From CAIUGU01 sp040080215 (lineage in GTDB: Bacteria > Pseudomonadota > Gammaproteobacteria > Steroidobacterales > Steroidobacteraceae), in assembly GCA_040080215.1 (NCBI GenBank), contig JBEBIT010000002.1, positions 1-64,000 on the forward strand: a stretch of 64,000 nucleotides of DNA, in the 5' to 3' direction. Position 1 is the stretch's first letter. The number at the start of each line of letters is the position of its first letter. The position numbers and the translations under genes were made by a program. This document shows positions 54,401-61,888 of this stretch, in pieces. The notes under the pieces are model-generated. The model ran no database searches. It was not told where the DNA came from and saw only the letters and a list, made by a program, of their open reading frames with translations.

Positions 54401-54927
54401 AGGGTGACCGCCGCGATGGAATATGTGGCCGAGGTGGCACCAGCAATGTTCACGCCATTGCGCTTCCACTGGTAGGTCGGAGCCGGCGTACCGGTCGCCA
54501 CCACGGTAAAGCTGGCTGCTGCACCATCAGGGCGGGTAATCCCGGCGGGCTGGGTGGTGATCGCAGGAGCCGCCGGTACCGTCAGTACCGCAGCGAGGCT
54601 GGTCACGCTGCCAGCCGCATTTGTCGCGACGACTGTAAAGGCCGCGCCATTGTCGCTGACACTGACCGCTGCGATGGAATAGGTAGATGACGTCGCACCG
54701 GCGATGTCGACGCCATTGCGCTTCCATTGGTAAGTCGGTGCGGGTGTACCGGTTGCCACGACAGTGAAGCTCGCTGCCTGACCACTCGCCACCGTTGCAC
54801 TCAGTGGCTGGGCAGTGATGGCCGGCGCGATGTTGGGCGTGCCACTGTCGCCACCGCCGCCACCGCCACCGCAGGCCGACATGAATACAACCATGGCCAG
54901 CACGGCCCAACTACGCAGCGTCTTCAT
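51439..54927 (-). CDS. Giant lipoprotein with five Ig-like domains and twelve NHL repeats
   Basis: A 1162-residue cell-surface candidate. A lipoprotein signal (MKTLRSWAVLAMVVFMSAC, Cys19) and a Gly linker precede five Ig-like domains at about 33-118, 119-206, 207-292, 293-386 and 388-480; the first two are near duplicates (SFTVVATGTPAPTYQWKRNG in both). From about 485 to the end, twelve NHL repeats (YVADQANNRIRRID, YVADSNNTVIRKLD and so on) can be counted, enough for two six-bladed propellers. It probably binds sugars or proteins outside the cell. The gene stands alone, divergent from the ligase gene, and its DNA carries repeated blocks from the first two Ig domains. Confidence 0.85.
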   Translation of the reverse strand: MKTLRSWAVLAMVVFMSACGGGGGGGDSGTPNIAPAITAQPLSATVASGQAASFTVVATGTPAPTYQWKRNGVDIAGATSSTYSIAAVSVSDNGAAFTVVATNAAGSVTSLAAVLTVPAAPAITTQPAGITRPDGAAASFTVVATGTPAPTYQWKRNGVNIAGATSATYSIAAVTLADNGAVFSVVVTNSVSSVTSSNATLVVTPIATAITTQPASVSIIDGTGTTFSVAASGSGPLTYQWRRNGTNIGGANGSSYVLASVAPANNGEVYSVTISGPGGTVTSNNATLSVLLVAPVITSQPANRTVLQNAAASFTVAASGSAPLSFQWRRGGVNIPGATNSTYSIANAAYPADDGAVFSVIVSNDGVINGAGTDVTSSPATLTVTQTIFAPSSLTGPADASVFEGDAVSFSVAVGAGTAPFTYQWQKKPAAGSFANIGGAVSATYNIGSAPFGDNNAQYRVIVTNSQGSVTSSAATLQVTQQRVSLIAGDAGAKGNVDGTGDAARFSYPTNVGIASISGDAFVTDFGNQTIRRITPSGVVTTWAGTPGTAGFVEGSGNNAKFNNPSGIAVAADGTVYVADQANNRIRRIDTAGNVITIAGDASAGSNNGIGSAARFSAPTGVALSGTQWLYVADFGNNLIRLIDLNSVNKDVVTVAGTGAATPLINGALPASTFNNPAGIAVDPGATAAYTDDILYVADSNNTVIRKLDMAGNLSSTLAGDGNFGSTNGSATTARFRTPRSLVLVGGAAGTLYVTDSGNHTIRAIDLSLLQSDGGFVTTFAGAAGQAGAVGGNGPAARFNLPYGIAAAAAGTELLVANFGNDTINKITIAGAAVDVTFAGNATVRGYVNGSGSVARFNYPRGLVTNSANGDTYLADSINQVIRKITAAGVVSLYAGDPGQAGSSDGTATGGPNVAGTAKFNDPRGVALDGSGNVYVADRSNDAIRKIDTSGNVTTVADSSDGVDRPDAVVAGPSGIVYVANTYGHEILKIDTLNANAVTVLAGSGISGYADNTGTLAQFSFPNGLALFGNLLYVADSFNYRIRVVNVTTGAVTTLAGDGTTGFVDNATGTSAKFGAPGPLTVDATGTNLYMVDYANSSVRRINTSTTAVSTVVGTGAAGVVLGALPGGLNGPTGISVAPGSPSTRLVVSDGVEHVILGIALP

Positions 54928-55272
54928 ATGTGATTGGTCCTGAAATCCTTAACGATGTGGCACGCTTCAAATGTTACGCCACTCTAGCGGACACGAAGAT
55001 CTTGACGGAAAGAATTCGCGTAAACCGTGACTCAAATCCGCCCGGTCAGCATTATCCTGTAACTCTTACACTCACATGGATACACGGCTATAGCTGCTAT
55101 AGCTCGACGGGATTACCATCTGCATGTTAGCAGTAGATGTTGGCGCGAAACAGGCACCCCATATCGTTCTTGACGGGGTTCTCATTTCGACTGCGCCCCG
55201 CGTCACGCCGGCAAGACGCGGTTTTGGTGTACGCTGCCGACTCCCGAAAACTCCGCTGCCTGAGACTGCCAT
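54928..55272. other. 345-base divergent intergenic region
   Basis: Lies between the divergent Ig/NHL lipoprotein and ligase genes, so it should hold both promoters. The visible structure is the inverted repeat at 55087-55103. No convincing promoter hexamer pair or small gene was found on either strand. Confidence 0.5.
55087..55103. promoter_or_regulatory. Inverted repeat GCTATAG-CTG-CTATAGC
   Basis: Perfect 7-bp arms with a 3-base spacer in the divergent region, 170 bases before the ligase start. It is a candidate operator for a dimeric regulator. No T run follows, so it is not a terminator. Confidence 0.35.
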
Positions 55273-56613
55273 ATGGCCTCACTGATTGGCCTGCTGATTG
55301 CGGTGCAGATGACACTGGACGTATTGAAGTTGGAGGTGGGCTTGGCGCCCGGCCTCAGTCTCAAGAACGCACTGCTTTATCTCGTTGCCGCTTTTATCGC
55401 GGTACGCATGGTATTGCAGGGAGGCACCCGCTTCGAGCTGCGCAGCCTGCAGATTTCCTATGTCCTGCTCATTGCCTACGCGGTACTCACCTGGGCACTG
55501 GCGTCAACGCTGCTGGGTTACCAGCCCTACCCTGTGCTGACTAACGCCATGGCCATCAAGGGCTGGCTGGCTGACTATTTTCTGTTTTTCCTGGTGTGCT
55601 TTTACGGCTTGCGCACCGAACGGGAGGCGACGGCCGCGTTGCAAGCCCTGCTGCTGGTGGTCTCGATGGCCAACCTGGTTACCCTGCTAGATTCGTCCGG
55701 CCTGACCGACCTAGGTCTGGTTGAGATCCGCGAGGACGGCCGCGTGCAGGGCGCGCTGGGTGAATCCAATCAGTACGCAGCCTTCCTGGCATTCTTCATC
55801 CCAATCCTCGCTGCCGTCACCTACACCGCTCACGGCGCAAAACGCGTGATGTGGGCAGCCTGTACCGCCATGGCAGCGATCTCGATGATGATTACGGTCT
55901 CGCGAGGCGGCTTTCTCGGACTGGGACTGGCAATCGTCGCAGGATGCTGGCTGTTTCGCCGACAAGTGAACGTGGGAAAATTGGCCGCCTGGGGCACCTT
56001 GTCCGTTGTCGTGCTGCTCATGCTGCTGTTTGCAGTAGATAGTGATTTTCGTGCACTGGTCATGGATCGGGTGGTGGAAGGGTCTGCGAGACTGGATCCC
56101 GGCGGAATCACAAGCGGCCGCACCGAAGTGTGGTCGGATGCGGTCGGAACCATGCTGGGTCAGCCCATCACACTTCTGACTGGGTTCGGCTGGAACGCCT
56201 ATTTCTCCATGCCTTTCGAAGGCGCGCCTCACAATACCTACCTGAACTACTGGTTCAATCTCGGCGTACCGGGCGTGGCCTGCCTGCTGGTGATGTACGT
56301 CACGCTGGTGAAGACTGCCACAACGTCGGCACGCATCTACGCGCGAGGACCCGAGCGCTATTGGTTCATTGGCTTTGTGGTCGGCACCCTGGGCGTGTGT
56401 ATCGCAATCGCCTTCGTCGAGCTGTATCAGGTCTGGATCTACGTCTGGTCCGCCTGCGGCATCGTGATGCGGTTGGCAATGATCGCACGCCAGAGTGCGG
56501 CTACCGAGGCGCCGGGCGTAGGCCACATCGCAAGTGGATCGGCGGCCCCGGTCTATGGCTGGAATGCCCGCTCGCCTGCCCTCGCCGCTCACTCCGCGCC
56601 ACCGCGTCGGTGA
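55273..56613 (+). CDS. O-antigen ligase / polymerase family protein (Wzy/WaaL type)
   Basis: A 446-residue membrane protein with about ten hydrophobic segments. A longer periplasmic loop (about 275-330) contains SGRTEVWSDAV and FEGAPHNTYLNYWFNLG, the PHNTYL motif being characteristic of O-antigen ligase/polymerase (PF04932) proteins. It should polymerise repeat units or ligate polymer. In an exosortase-type locus it may instead link glycan to protein; I cannot choose. The C-terminal tail (about 415-446) is Ala/Pro rich. A pectate-lyase-like gene follows 100 bases later on the same strand. Confidence 0.83.
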   Translation: MASLIGLLIAVQMTLDVLKLEVGLAPGLSLKNALLYLVAAFIAVRMVLQGGTRFELRSLQISYVLLIAYAVLTWALASTLLGYQPYPVLTNAMAIKGWLADYFLFFLVCFYGLRTEREATAALQALLLVVSMANLVTLLDSSGLTDLGLVEIREDGRVQGALGESNQYAAFLAFFIPILAAVTYTAHGAKRVMWAACTAMAAISMMITVSRGGFLGLGLAIVAGCWLFRRQVNVGKLAAWGTLSVVVLLMLLFAVDSDFRALVMDRVVEGSARLDPGGITSGRTEVWSDAVGTMLGQPITLLTGFGWNAYFSMPFEGAPHNTYLNYWFNLGVPGVACLLVMYVTLVKTATTSARIYARGPERYWFIGFVVGTLGVCIAIAFVELYQVWIYVWSACGIVMRLAMIARQSAATEAPGVGHIASGSAAPVYGWNARSPALAAHSAPPRR

Positions 56614-56713
56614 TGGGCGACACGCCTTTGTGTCGCGACTTGCCCACAATTGCCGATTCGATCCGGCCGCGTTAGGGTCTGCCTCCACCTTGGATCAAAG
56701 CCATTCCGGAGTC

Positions 56714-58108
56714 ATGAATATGTCACGCAAATCGCTGTTGACCGCCATTATTGCCCTGACTGGCAGTACGGCGCTGCAGGTATCCATTGCTGCTGCCCTT
56801 CCGGTCGTCCCCGGCGCCACGGGCTATGGCATGGACACACCTGCCGGACGCGGCGGCACTGTCTACAGAGTCACCAACTTGAATGAATCAGGCACCGGCT
56901 CGCTGAAAGCGTGCGTGCTGGCGTCCGGACCACGGGTATGCGTTTTCGAAGTCTCCGGAACCATTCGGCTCACCTCGGAAATCGAGGTCTGGAATCCCTA
57001 CCTGACGGTTGCAGGCCAAACTGCCCCGTCTCCGGGAATCATGGTGCGCGGCGCACCGCTGGTCATCCTTGCCTCCGATGTATTGGTGCAACATATTCGC
57101 TTCCGTGCCGGCGACGATCCCAATGGGCCACCGGGAGAGAATCGCGACAGCCTTAGCGTGTCGGGTCCCAGTGCGGGCGGCAAGGTGCGCAACGTGGTGT
57201 TTGACCACAACTCCATCGAATGGGCTGTCGACGAACTCTCCAACGTCTGGGGATTCTTTGACAACATCACGTTGAACAACAACATATTCGCCGAAGCCCT
57301 CAATGACTCAATACATCCGCAGGGCCCACATGGCTATGGACCAATCCTGGGCGGCGACGATGCCGGCAACGTGAGCATGGCGGGCAATCTCTTTGCCCAC
57401 ACCGAGTACCGTAATCCGGCATCGCGAGCCAGGAACTTCGTGTTCGTTAATAACGTTATCTACAATCGGGCCAACGGCGACATCTCGCTCTCCAGTGATT
57501 TCCAGAACAATCCCACCACCAACTCCATCGTGGGCAATGTGTTCCTCAAGGGACCGGACTACAAATGGGCCATCCAGCCAATTTTCATCGATGACCAGAG
57601 TTCCAGCACGTCCTGGCCGACCGGCAGCACCATCTACGCAGCAGACAACGTCTCGGACGAGCCTTATTCCGGCTCGTCGATCATTGGGCGCTATACGGGC
57701 ACCAGCTTCACATCGTCGCTGCGTACCGCACCGGTCGCGTGGCTAACTGGGCTGGTTGCAAAACCGACGGCCAACAATGCCGTTTACGATGCAGTGCTCG
57801 CCAATGCCGGAGCGCGTCCGGCTGATCGCGATGCGGTCGACTTGCGCATCATCCAGTCAGTCAAGAGCCGCACTGGCCAAATAATCAACTGCGTGAGTGC
57901 GGATGGAAGCAGCCGCTGCGCGAAGAATGGCGGCGGATGGCCGGTGATCGCGCAGAAGACACGTGCCCTGACCTTACCAGCGAATCCGAATGCGGTGGCA
58001 GCAAATGGGTACACAAACCTGGAAAATTGGCTGCACGCATATTCAGATGAGGTCGAGGGCAAGGGAGTGATCGATCCTCTGCCGCCGTCGAATCTCGTCG
58101 TAGAGTAA
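56714..58108 (+). CDS. Secreted pectate-lyase-like right-handed beta-helix protein
   Basis: A 464-residue secreted protein. The signal peptide is about 1-28 (SRKSLLTAIIALTGSTALQV region, then AAA). The mature part has GYGMDTPAGRGG, VYRVTNLNESGTGSLKACVL and VCVFEVSGTIRL, the start typical of pectate lyase family 1-like parallel beta-helix proteins, and later the repeated VVFDHNSIEW, ITLNNNIFAEAL and FVFVNNVIYNRANGD coils. It should bind or cleave an acidic polymer, and in an EPS operon may trim or process the polymer during export. The ATG at 56714 is chosen because the signal peptide begins there; open frame continues upstream. An alternative ATG lies at 56720. Confidence 0.8.
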   Translation: MNMSRKSLLTAIIALTGSTALQVSIAAALPVVPGATGYGMDTPAGRGGTVYRVTNLNESGTGSLKACVLASGPRVCVFEVSGTIRLTSEIEVWNPYLTVAGQTAPSPGIMVRGAPLVILASDVLVQHIRFRAGDDPNGPPGENRDSLSVSGPSAGGKVRNVVFDHNSIEWAVDELSNVWGFFDNITLNNNIFAEALNDSIHPQGPHGYGPILGGDDAGNVSMAGNLFAHTEYRNPASRARNFVFVNNVIYNRANGDISLSSDFQNNPTTNSIVGNVFLKGPDYKWAIQPIFIDDQSSSTSWPTGSTIYAADNVSDEPYSGSSIIGRYTGTSFTSSLRTAPVAWLTGLVAKPTANNAVYDAVLANAGARPADRDAVDLRIIQSVKSRTGQIINCVSADGSSRCAKNGGGWPVIAQKTRALTLPANPNAVAANGYTNLENWLHAYSDEVEGKGVIDPLPPSNLVVE

Positions 58109-58134
58109 TTTAGGGCCCTTTGGTGCGCGCGTTC

Positions 58135-59220
58135 CTAAAGCGATGAAAGACGCTTGCGGACGCGCGCGGCCGGCAACTCGACCAGTCTGTGAATAGCTAT
58201 TGCAATGACAAACGCCAAGGCAACCGCACTCAGGACGTAGACTGGAACTGGAGGCCTGAACACCAGCCAAACCAGCTCAAAGCACACACGATGGACTAGG
58301 TAGAGCGCGTAGCTGAGGGTACCTATCCATTGTACGACCTGAAGGTTCAGCAGGCGCATCGGCCCCCAATCAGGGTATCTAACCGCCACCACAAAAATTG
58401 GGAATAGTGCCAGGCCCTGAACCGAGTATCGAAAGGTGTGCAAGAACCACTCGGCGTCTGCCAGTTGAACGAGCACGGTTGCGGCCAAGGCGCCCACCCC
58501 CAGTGGGAACCACAGCCATTTCCACCTGCGCTCGCTGATTGATGTCGAATCCAGAGCGGGATTGCCCCACAAAGACAGCACACAACCGAACAGAATCGAA
58601 TCTGCCCGCGTATCGGTGGCAACGTAGGTACGTTCCCAACGGGCATCCATGCCAAATATCAGCACGCAGCGCCACGCCAGAATCGCAGCGCAGATTCCGA
58701 GCAACACGATTGCCTGCTGCCGGGCCGACCCGAGCCGGAAAACCAGTAGGAACACCATCGGGTAGAGCAGGTAGAAATGCTCTTCCACGGCGAGCGACCA
58801 GAAGATGTCCGTACCCGGGGCCAGCCGGACATCAAAGCCGTGCCAGGCTATGGGGTAGTTGGTCACGTGCAGCGCCTGGCCCAGGACGAGCCACCAGTCC
58901 ATCGGCGGTGAGTTGAACACGCTCATGCGATAGAGGCCCCACAACACCGCCAATGCCAGCGCAATGTACATGGGCGGGAAGATGCGCAGGGCACGGCGCG
59001 CGTAGAACTTCCTGAGGCTGATCGAGCCGTTCGCCTGATACTCGAGCCGCAACAGCGTGCCGATCAGATAGCCGGACAGGAAGAAGAAAATCGTGACGCC
59101 GAGATTCCCGGGAATGATGCTCGGAAATCCCGCGTCAAAAAATGCGTGACTCGCAATGACGAGGGCGATCGCCAGGCAACGCAGCCCATCCAGCGAGGGA
59201 ATTCGGATACTTGCGGACAT
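58135..59220 (-). CDS. Acyltransferase 3 family membrane protein (fifth acyltransferase)
   Basis: A 361-residue membrane protein with about ten hydrophobic segments. IPSLDGLRCLAIALVIASHA with the conserved His and GVTIFFFLSGYLIGTLL are the two family blocks. It lacks an SGNH domain. It ends 26 bases beyond the stop of the pectate-lyase-like gene and is divergent from the GT4 gene at 59347, so it forms a single unit on the minus strand. Confidence 0.9.
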   Translation of the reverse strand: MSASIRIPSLDGLRCLAIALVIASHAFFDAGFPSIIPGNLGVTIFFFLSGYLIGTLLRLEYQANGSISLRKFYARRALRIFPPMYIALALAVLWGLYRMSVFNSPPMDWWLVLGQALHVTNYPIAWHGFDVRLAPGTDIFWSLAVEEHFYLLYPMVFLLVFRLGSARQQAIVLLGICAAILAWRCVLIFGMDARWERTYVATDTRADSILFGCVLSLWGNPALDSTSISERRWKWLWFPLGVGALAATVLVQLADAEWFLHTFRYSVQGLALFPIFVVAVRYPDWGPMRLLNLQVVQWIGTLSYALYLVHRVCFELVWLVFRPPVPVYVLSAVALAFVIAIAIHRLVELPAARVRKRLSSL

Positions 59221-59346
59221 GGACCGAAGCCTATCTCAAATTCTATTCTGTGCACCGCCACGCACCGCACAGTGCCGGCACTCGGCAGCCTGAGACCCAA
59301 TTCTCGCCGTCGGCGGGTTCACTCGGGCACAATTGCCGCGTTACCT

Positions 59347-60501
59347 ATGGATCACCCAGCCACACCTGTTCCCGGCAACAGCCACGAACGCCCGTTGCCG
59401 CGGCGGGAAACTGCCACGGGGCAGATTCATGTCATCCAGGTGGGGCCCGCCCTGAACGTACGCGGCGGGATTTCTGCCGTCGAACGGCTGATCGCTGGCG
59501 AGCTTGCAAACCGCTTCGCCATGCAGCACGTTCCCACTATGGAGGACGGTCCGCTGCTGCGCAAGCTGCTGGTTTTCGGGCGCGCGATCTCAGCCCTGCG
59601 CGAGCGCTGTACCGGGACCGACACCCTGCTCGTCCATATTCACTTCGCTTCCTACGGCAGCACGCTGCGCAAGCTCGTGATGGCACGCATTGCCTCAGGA
59701 GCCGGCCATGTGGTGATCCTCCACGCCCACGGCGGGGGCTTCAGCGATTTCCTGGCACGCATGCCGCGGGTAATGCAGCGCTGGATCCGGCACGCATTGC
59801 AGGCGGCTGACCAGTTGCTCGTGCTGTCCAGCCAATGGCAACGCTTCTACATCGACGAGTGCGGCGTTGCGCCGGAAAAAGTAACGATACTGCGAAACCC
59901 GGTGAGAATTCCGGCGAGCATTCCGGCACGCGCGGGACGAGAGACCGTGCGACTGCTCTATCTGGGACGCATGAGTGAATCGAAAGGGACATTCGATGTG
60001 CTGCGCGCCCTGCAAGGCCTGCCTTCTGAACTGCTGTCGCGGCTCCGGCTCACACTGGCCGGCGACGGTGCAGTCGCCGCCATCAAGGCAGCCGCCAGTC
60101 AGTTCAACGACGCTGTAACCGTGCACGACTGGGTAGATGAAGCCACACGCAATGCACTGCTGGCCGAGGCGGACATGTTCGTGCTGCCCTCGTATCAGGA
60201 AGGCATTCCAATGTCGGTGCTGGAAGCCATGGCCTGGGGCCTGCCGGTCATCACAACGCCCGTCGGCGGCATTCCGGATGTAGTCAGCCACGACCAGGAG
60301 GGCCTGCTGGTGCAGCCGGGAGATATCGCCGGCCTGGGAGCCGCGATTGCCGCGCTTCTGACCGATGAGCCGCGCCGTCTCGCGATGGGTGCCCGCGGCC
60401 GTACCCGTGCCAAGGCGTTCGATCTGCGTGATTACGGATCCCGACTCGCGGACATCTATGACCAGGCGCTGGCCGTCCATCGCGCAGCGCAGACCCCTTG
60501 A
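59347..60501 (+). CDS. Family 4 glycosyltransferase
   Basis: A 384-residue GT-B enzyme without membrane segments. HVIQVGPALNVRGGISAVER is the GT4-type start with a Gly-rich acceptor loop, LLYLGRMSESKGTFDVLRAL the nucleotide-binding hinge and FVLPSYQEGIPMSVLEAMAW the E-x7-E signature. It probably adds a sugar to the lipid-linked repeat. I start at the ATG at 59347; the 67 open codons upstream overlap the divergent acyltransferase start and are not family-like. It leads a four-gene plus-strand unit with the CapK-like, heparinase-like and dehydrogenase genes. Confidence 0.9.
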   Translation: MDHPATPVPGNSHERPLPRRETATGQIHVIQVGPALNVRGGISAVERLIAGELANRFAMQHVPTMEDGPLLRKLLVFGRAISALRERCTGTDTLLVHIHFASYGSTLRKLVMARIASGAGHVVILHAHGGGFSDFLARMPRVMQRWIRHALQAADQLLVLSSQWQRFYIDECGVAPEKVTILRNPVRIPASIPARAGRETVRLLYLGRMSESKGTFDVLRALQGLPSELLSRLRLTLAGDGAVAAIKAAASQFNDAVTVHDWVDEATRNALLAEADMFVLPSYQEGIPMSVLEAMAWGLPVITTPVGGIPDVVSHDQEGLLVQPGDIAGLGAAIAALLTDEPRRLAMGARGRTRAKAFDLRDYGSRLADIYDQALAVHRAAQTP

Positions 60502-60513
60502 AGAGAATGGCAC

Positions 60514-61887
60514 ATGCCCGGCATTGACTCGTTGTCGACGCTGATCAAGCGCCTATCGCTTGGCGACCGGCTGATCCGGCGGAATCCGTTACGCTACCCC
60601 GCCGCGCGTGCCTGGATTGCGCAGCACGCGCAAGCCACCCTGCAACAACGCCGCGAGCTGACCTTGCACCAACTACGTCGCAGCCTGAGGGTTGCGGCCA
60701 CTACTGCCTACGGCCGTTCGGCAGGCGGCTCCAGCGACATCGCTGATTGGCCGTTACTGGAAAAGCCCGTCCTGCGTAACAGCCCCAGGGCCTTTCGCAC
60801 CGCCTCCAGCTGGCTCGCAGGCGAAGCCAGCACCAGCGGCACCACCGGCCTGCAGATTCCACTGCTGCGTTCGCTCGGATCGATGACGGTCGAGCAGGCT
60901 TACATCGACGGCGTGATCGAGCAATTGGGTAGCAAGCCACGCACGGCGCGCGTAGCGATTCTGCGCGGCGAGAATGTAAAGAGCGCGGAAGATCGTACCC
61001 CCCCTTACTGGATCCATGGGGGCAATGGCCAGCGGCTGCACATGTCCTGCTCGCACTTAGGGCCGGACACCATCCACGCCTACGCAATGGCGCTCAAGGA
61101 ATTCAAACCGGATGTCCTCTGGGTTTACCCCTCCAATCTCGAATGGCTGTGCCACCTATTGCAGAAATCCGACCTTACGCTGCGGATTCCGCATGTCCTA
61201 TCTTCTTCCGAAGTCTTGGGTCCGGTGACATGGCGACTGGCGGAGCAAGTGCTCGGAGCCAACGTTGCCGACTACTACGGGCAGGCAGAACGGGTGACGT
61301 TCGGCTACGCACTACGCCACGGCGATTTCCGGTTTACACCAGGGTATGCCCACCTGGAACTGCTGCCGCTGGATACCGCCGGCGCAGTGACCCGCCATGA
61401 GATTGTCGGTACCACCCTCTGGAATAACGCAATGCCGCTGGTCAGGTATCGCACCGGCGACTTTGTGGAACTGCCAAGCCACTGGGGACCCGCAGAGATT
61501 GAGGAAGTGATTTACGGGCTCCGTCCGATATCGGGCATCCTTGGCCGTACCATCGAGTACCTGGTATCGCCCGAGGGTGCCATCCTGAATGGTGCCGGCA
61601 ACCTCACCAAGGGCGTAAACAACGTGGTGCGATTGCAGCTGTTCCAGCCGGACCTGGCTACCGTACAAGTCCGTGTACTGGTACAGCCTCCGTTTTCACC
61701 ACAGGACCTGGCGAAATTGCAGCGCAACGCCCGCGACAACATTCCGCCATCAATGGCGGTCTCGGTTGAGGTTGTCGAGGAACTGGAACGGACGGCGATT
61801 GGCAAGACGCCCCTGGTGATTCATGGAGACGCAATGAGGCAATACCTGGCGGGCAAACAACTCACCGACGGCAGGGAAACGCGCTGA
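60514..61887 (+). CDS. CapK/PaaK-like adenylate-forming family protein
   Basis: A 457-residue protein of the phenylacetate-CoA ligase-related (CapK) group. GEASTSGTTGLQIPLLRS is the phosphate-binding loop (about 105-120), VLSSSEVLGPVTWRLAEQV and DYYGQAERVTFG are conserved blocks, and LVRYRTGDFVELP follows. Late in the protein ERTAIGKTPLVI may hold the Lys of the C-terminal subdomain. CapK homologues occur in many capsule and EPS loci, where their function is poorly understood. It is 12 bases after the GT4 gene and one base before the heparinase-like gene. Confidence 0.8.
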   Translation: MPGIDSLSTLIKRLSLGDRLIRRNPLRYPAARAWIAQHAQATLQQRRELTLHQLRRSLRVAATTAYGRSAGGSSDIADWPLLEKPVLRNSPRAFRTASSWLAGEASTSGTTGLQIPLLRSLGSMTVEQAYIDGVIEQLGSKPRTARVAILRGENVKSAEDRTPPYWIHGGNGQRLHMSCSHLGPDTIHAYAMALKEFKPDVLWVYPSNLEWLCHLLQKSDLTLRIPHVLSSSEVLGPVTWRLAEQVLGANVADYYGQAERVTFGYALRHGDFRFTPGYAHLELLPLDTAGAVTRHEIVGTTLWNNAMPLVRYRTGDFVELPSHWGPAEIEEVIYGLRPISGILGRTIEYLVSPEGAILNGAGNLTKGVNNVVRLQLFQPDLATVQVRVLVQPPFSPQDLAKLQRNARDNIPPSMAVSVEVVEELERTAIGKTPLVIHGDAMRQYLAGKQLTDGRETR

Positions 61888-61888
61888 A

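Noticed and set aside
53650..54690. 346-codon plus-strand frame in the Ig-domain gene
   Set aside because: It is an antisense shadow of repetitive coding DNA, with a composition unlike a real protein.
51439..54927. Repeated DNA blocks that could suggest a repeat array or CRISPR
   Set aside because: The repeats encode duplicated Ig-like domains and NHL units in one open frame, with no regular short repeat and spacer pattern.
56534..56713. Upstream extension of the pectate-lyase-like gene
   Set aside because: A good signal peptide begins at 56714; the extension overlaps the ligase end in another frame.
59146..59346. Upstream extension of the GT4 gene
   Set aside because: It overlaps the start of the divergent acyltransferase gene and has no GT-like sequence.
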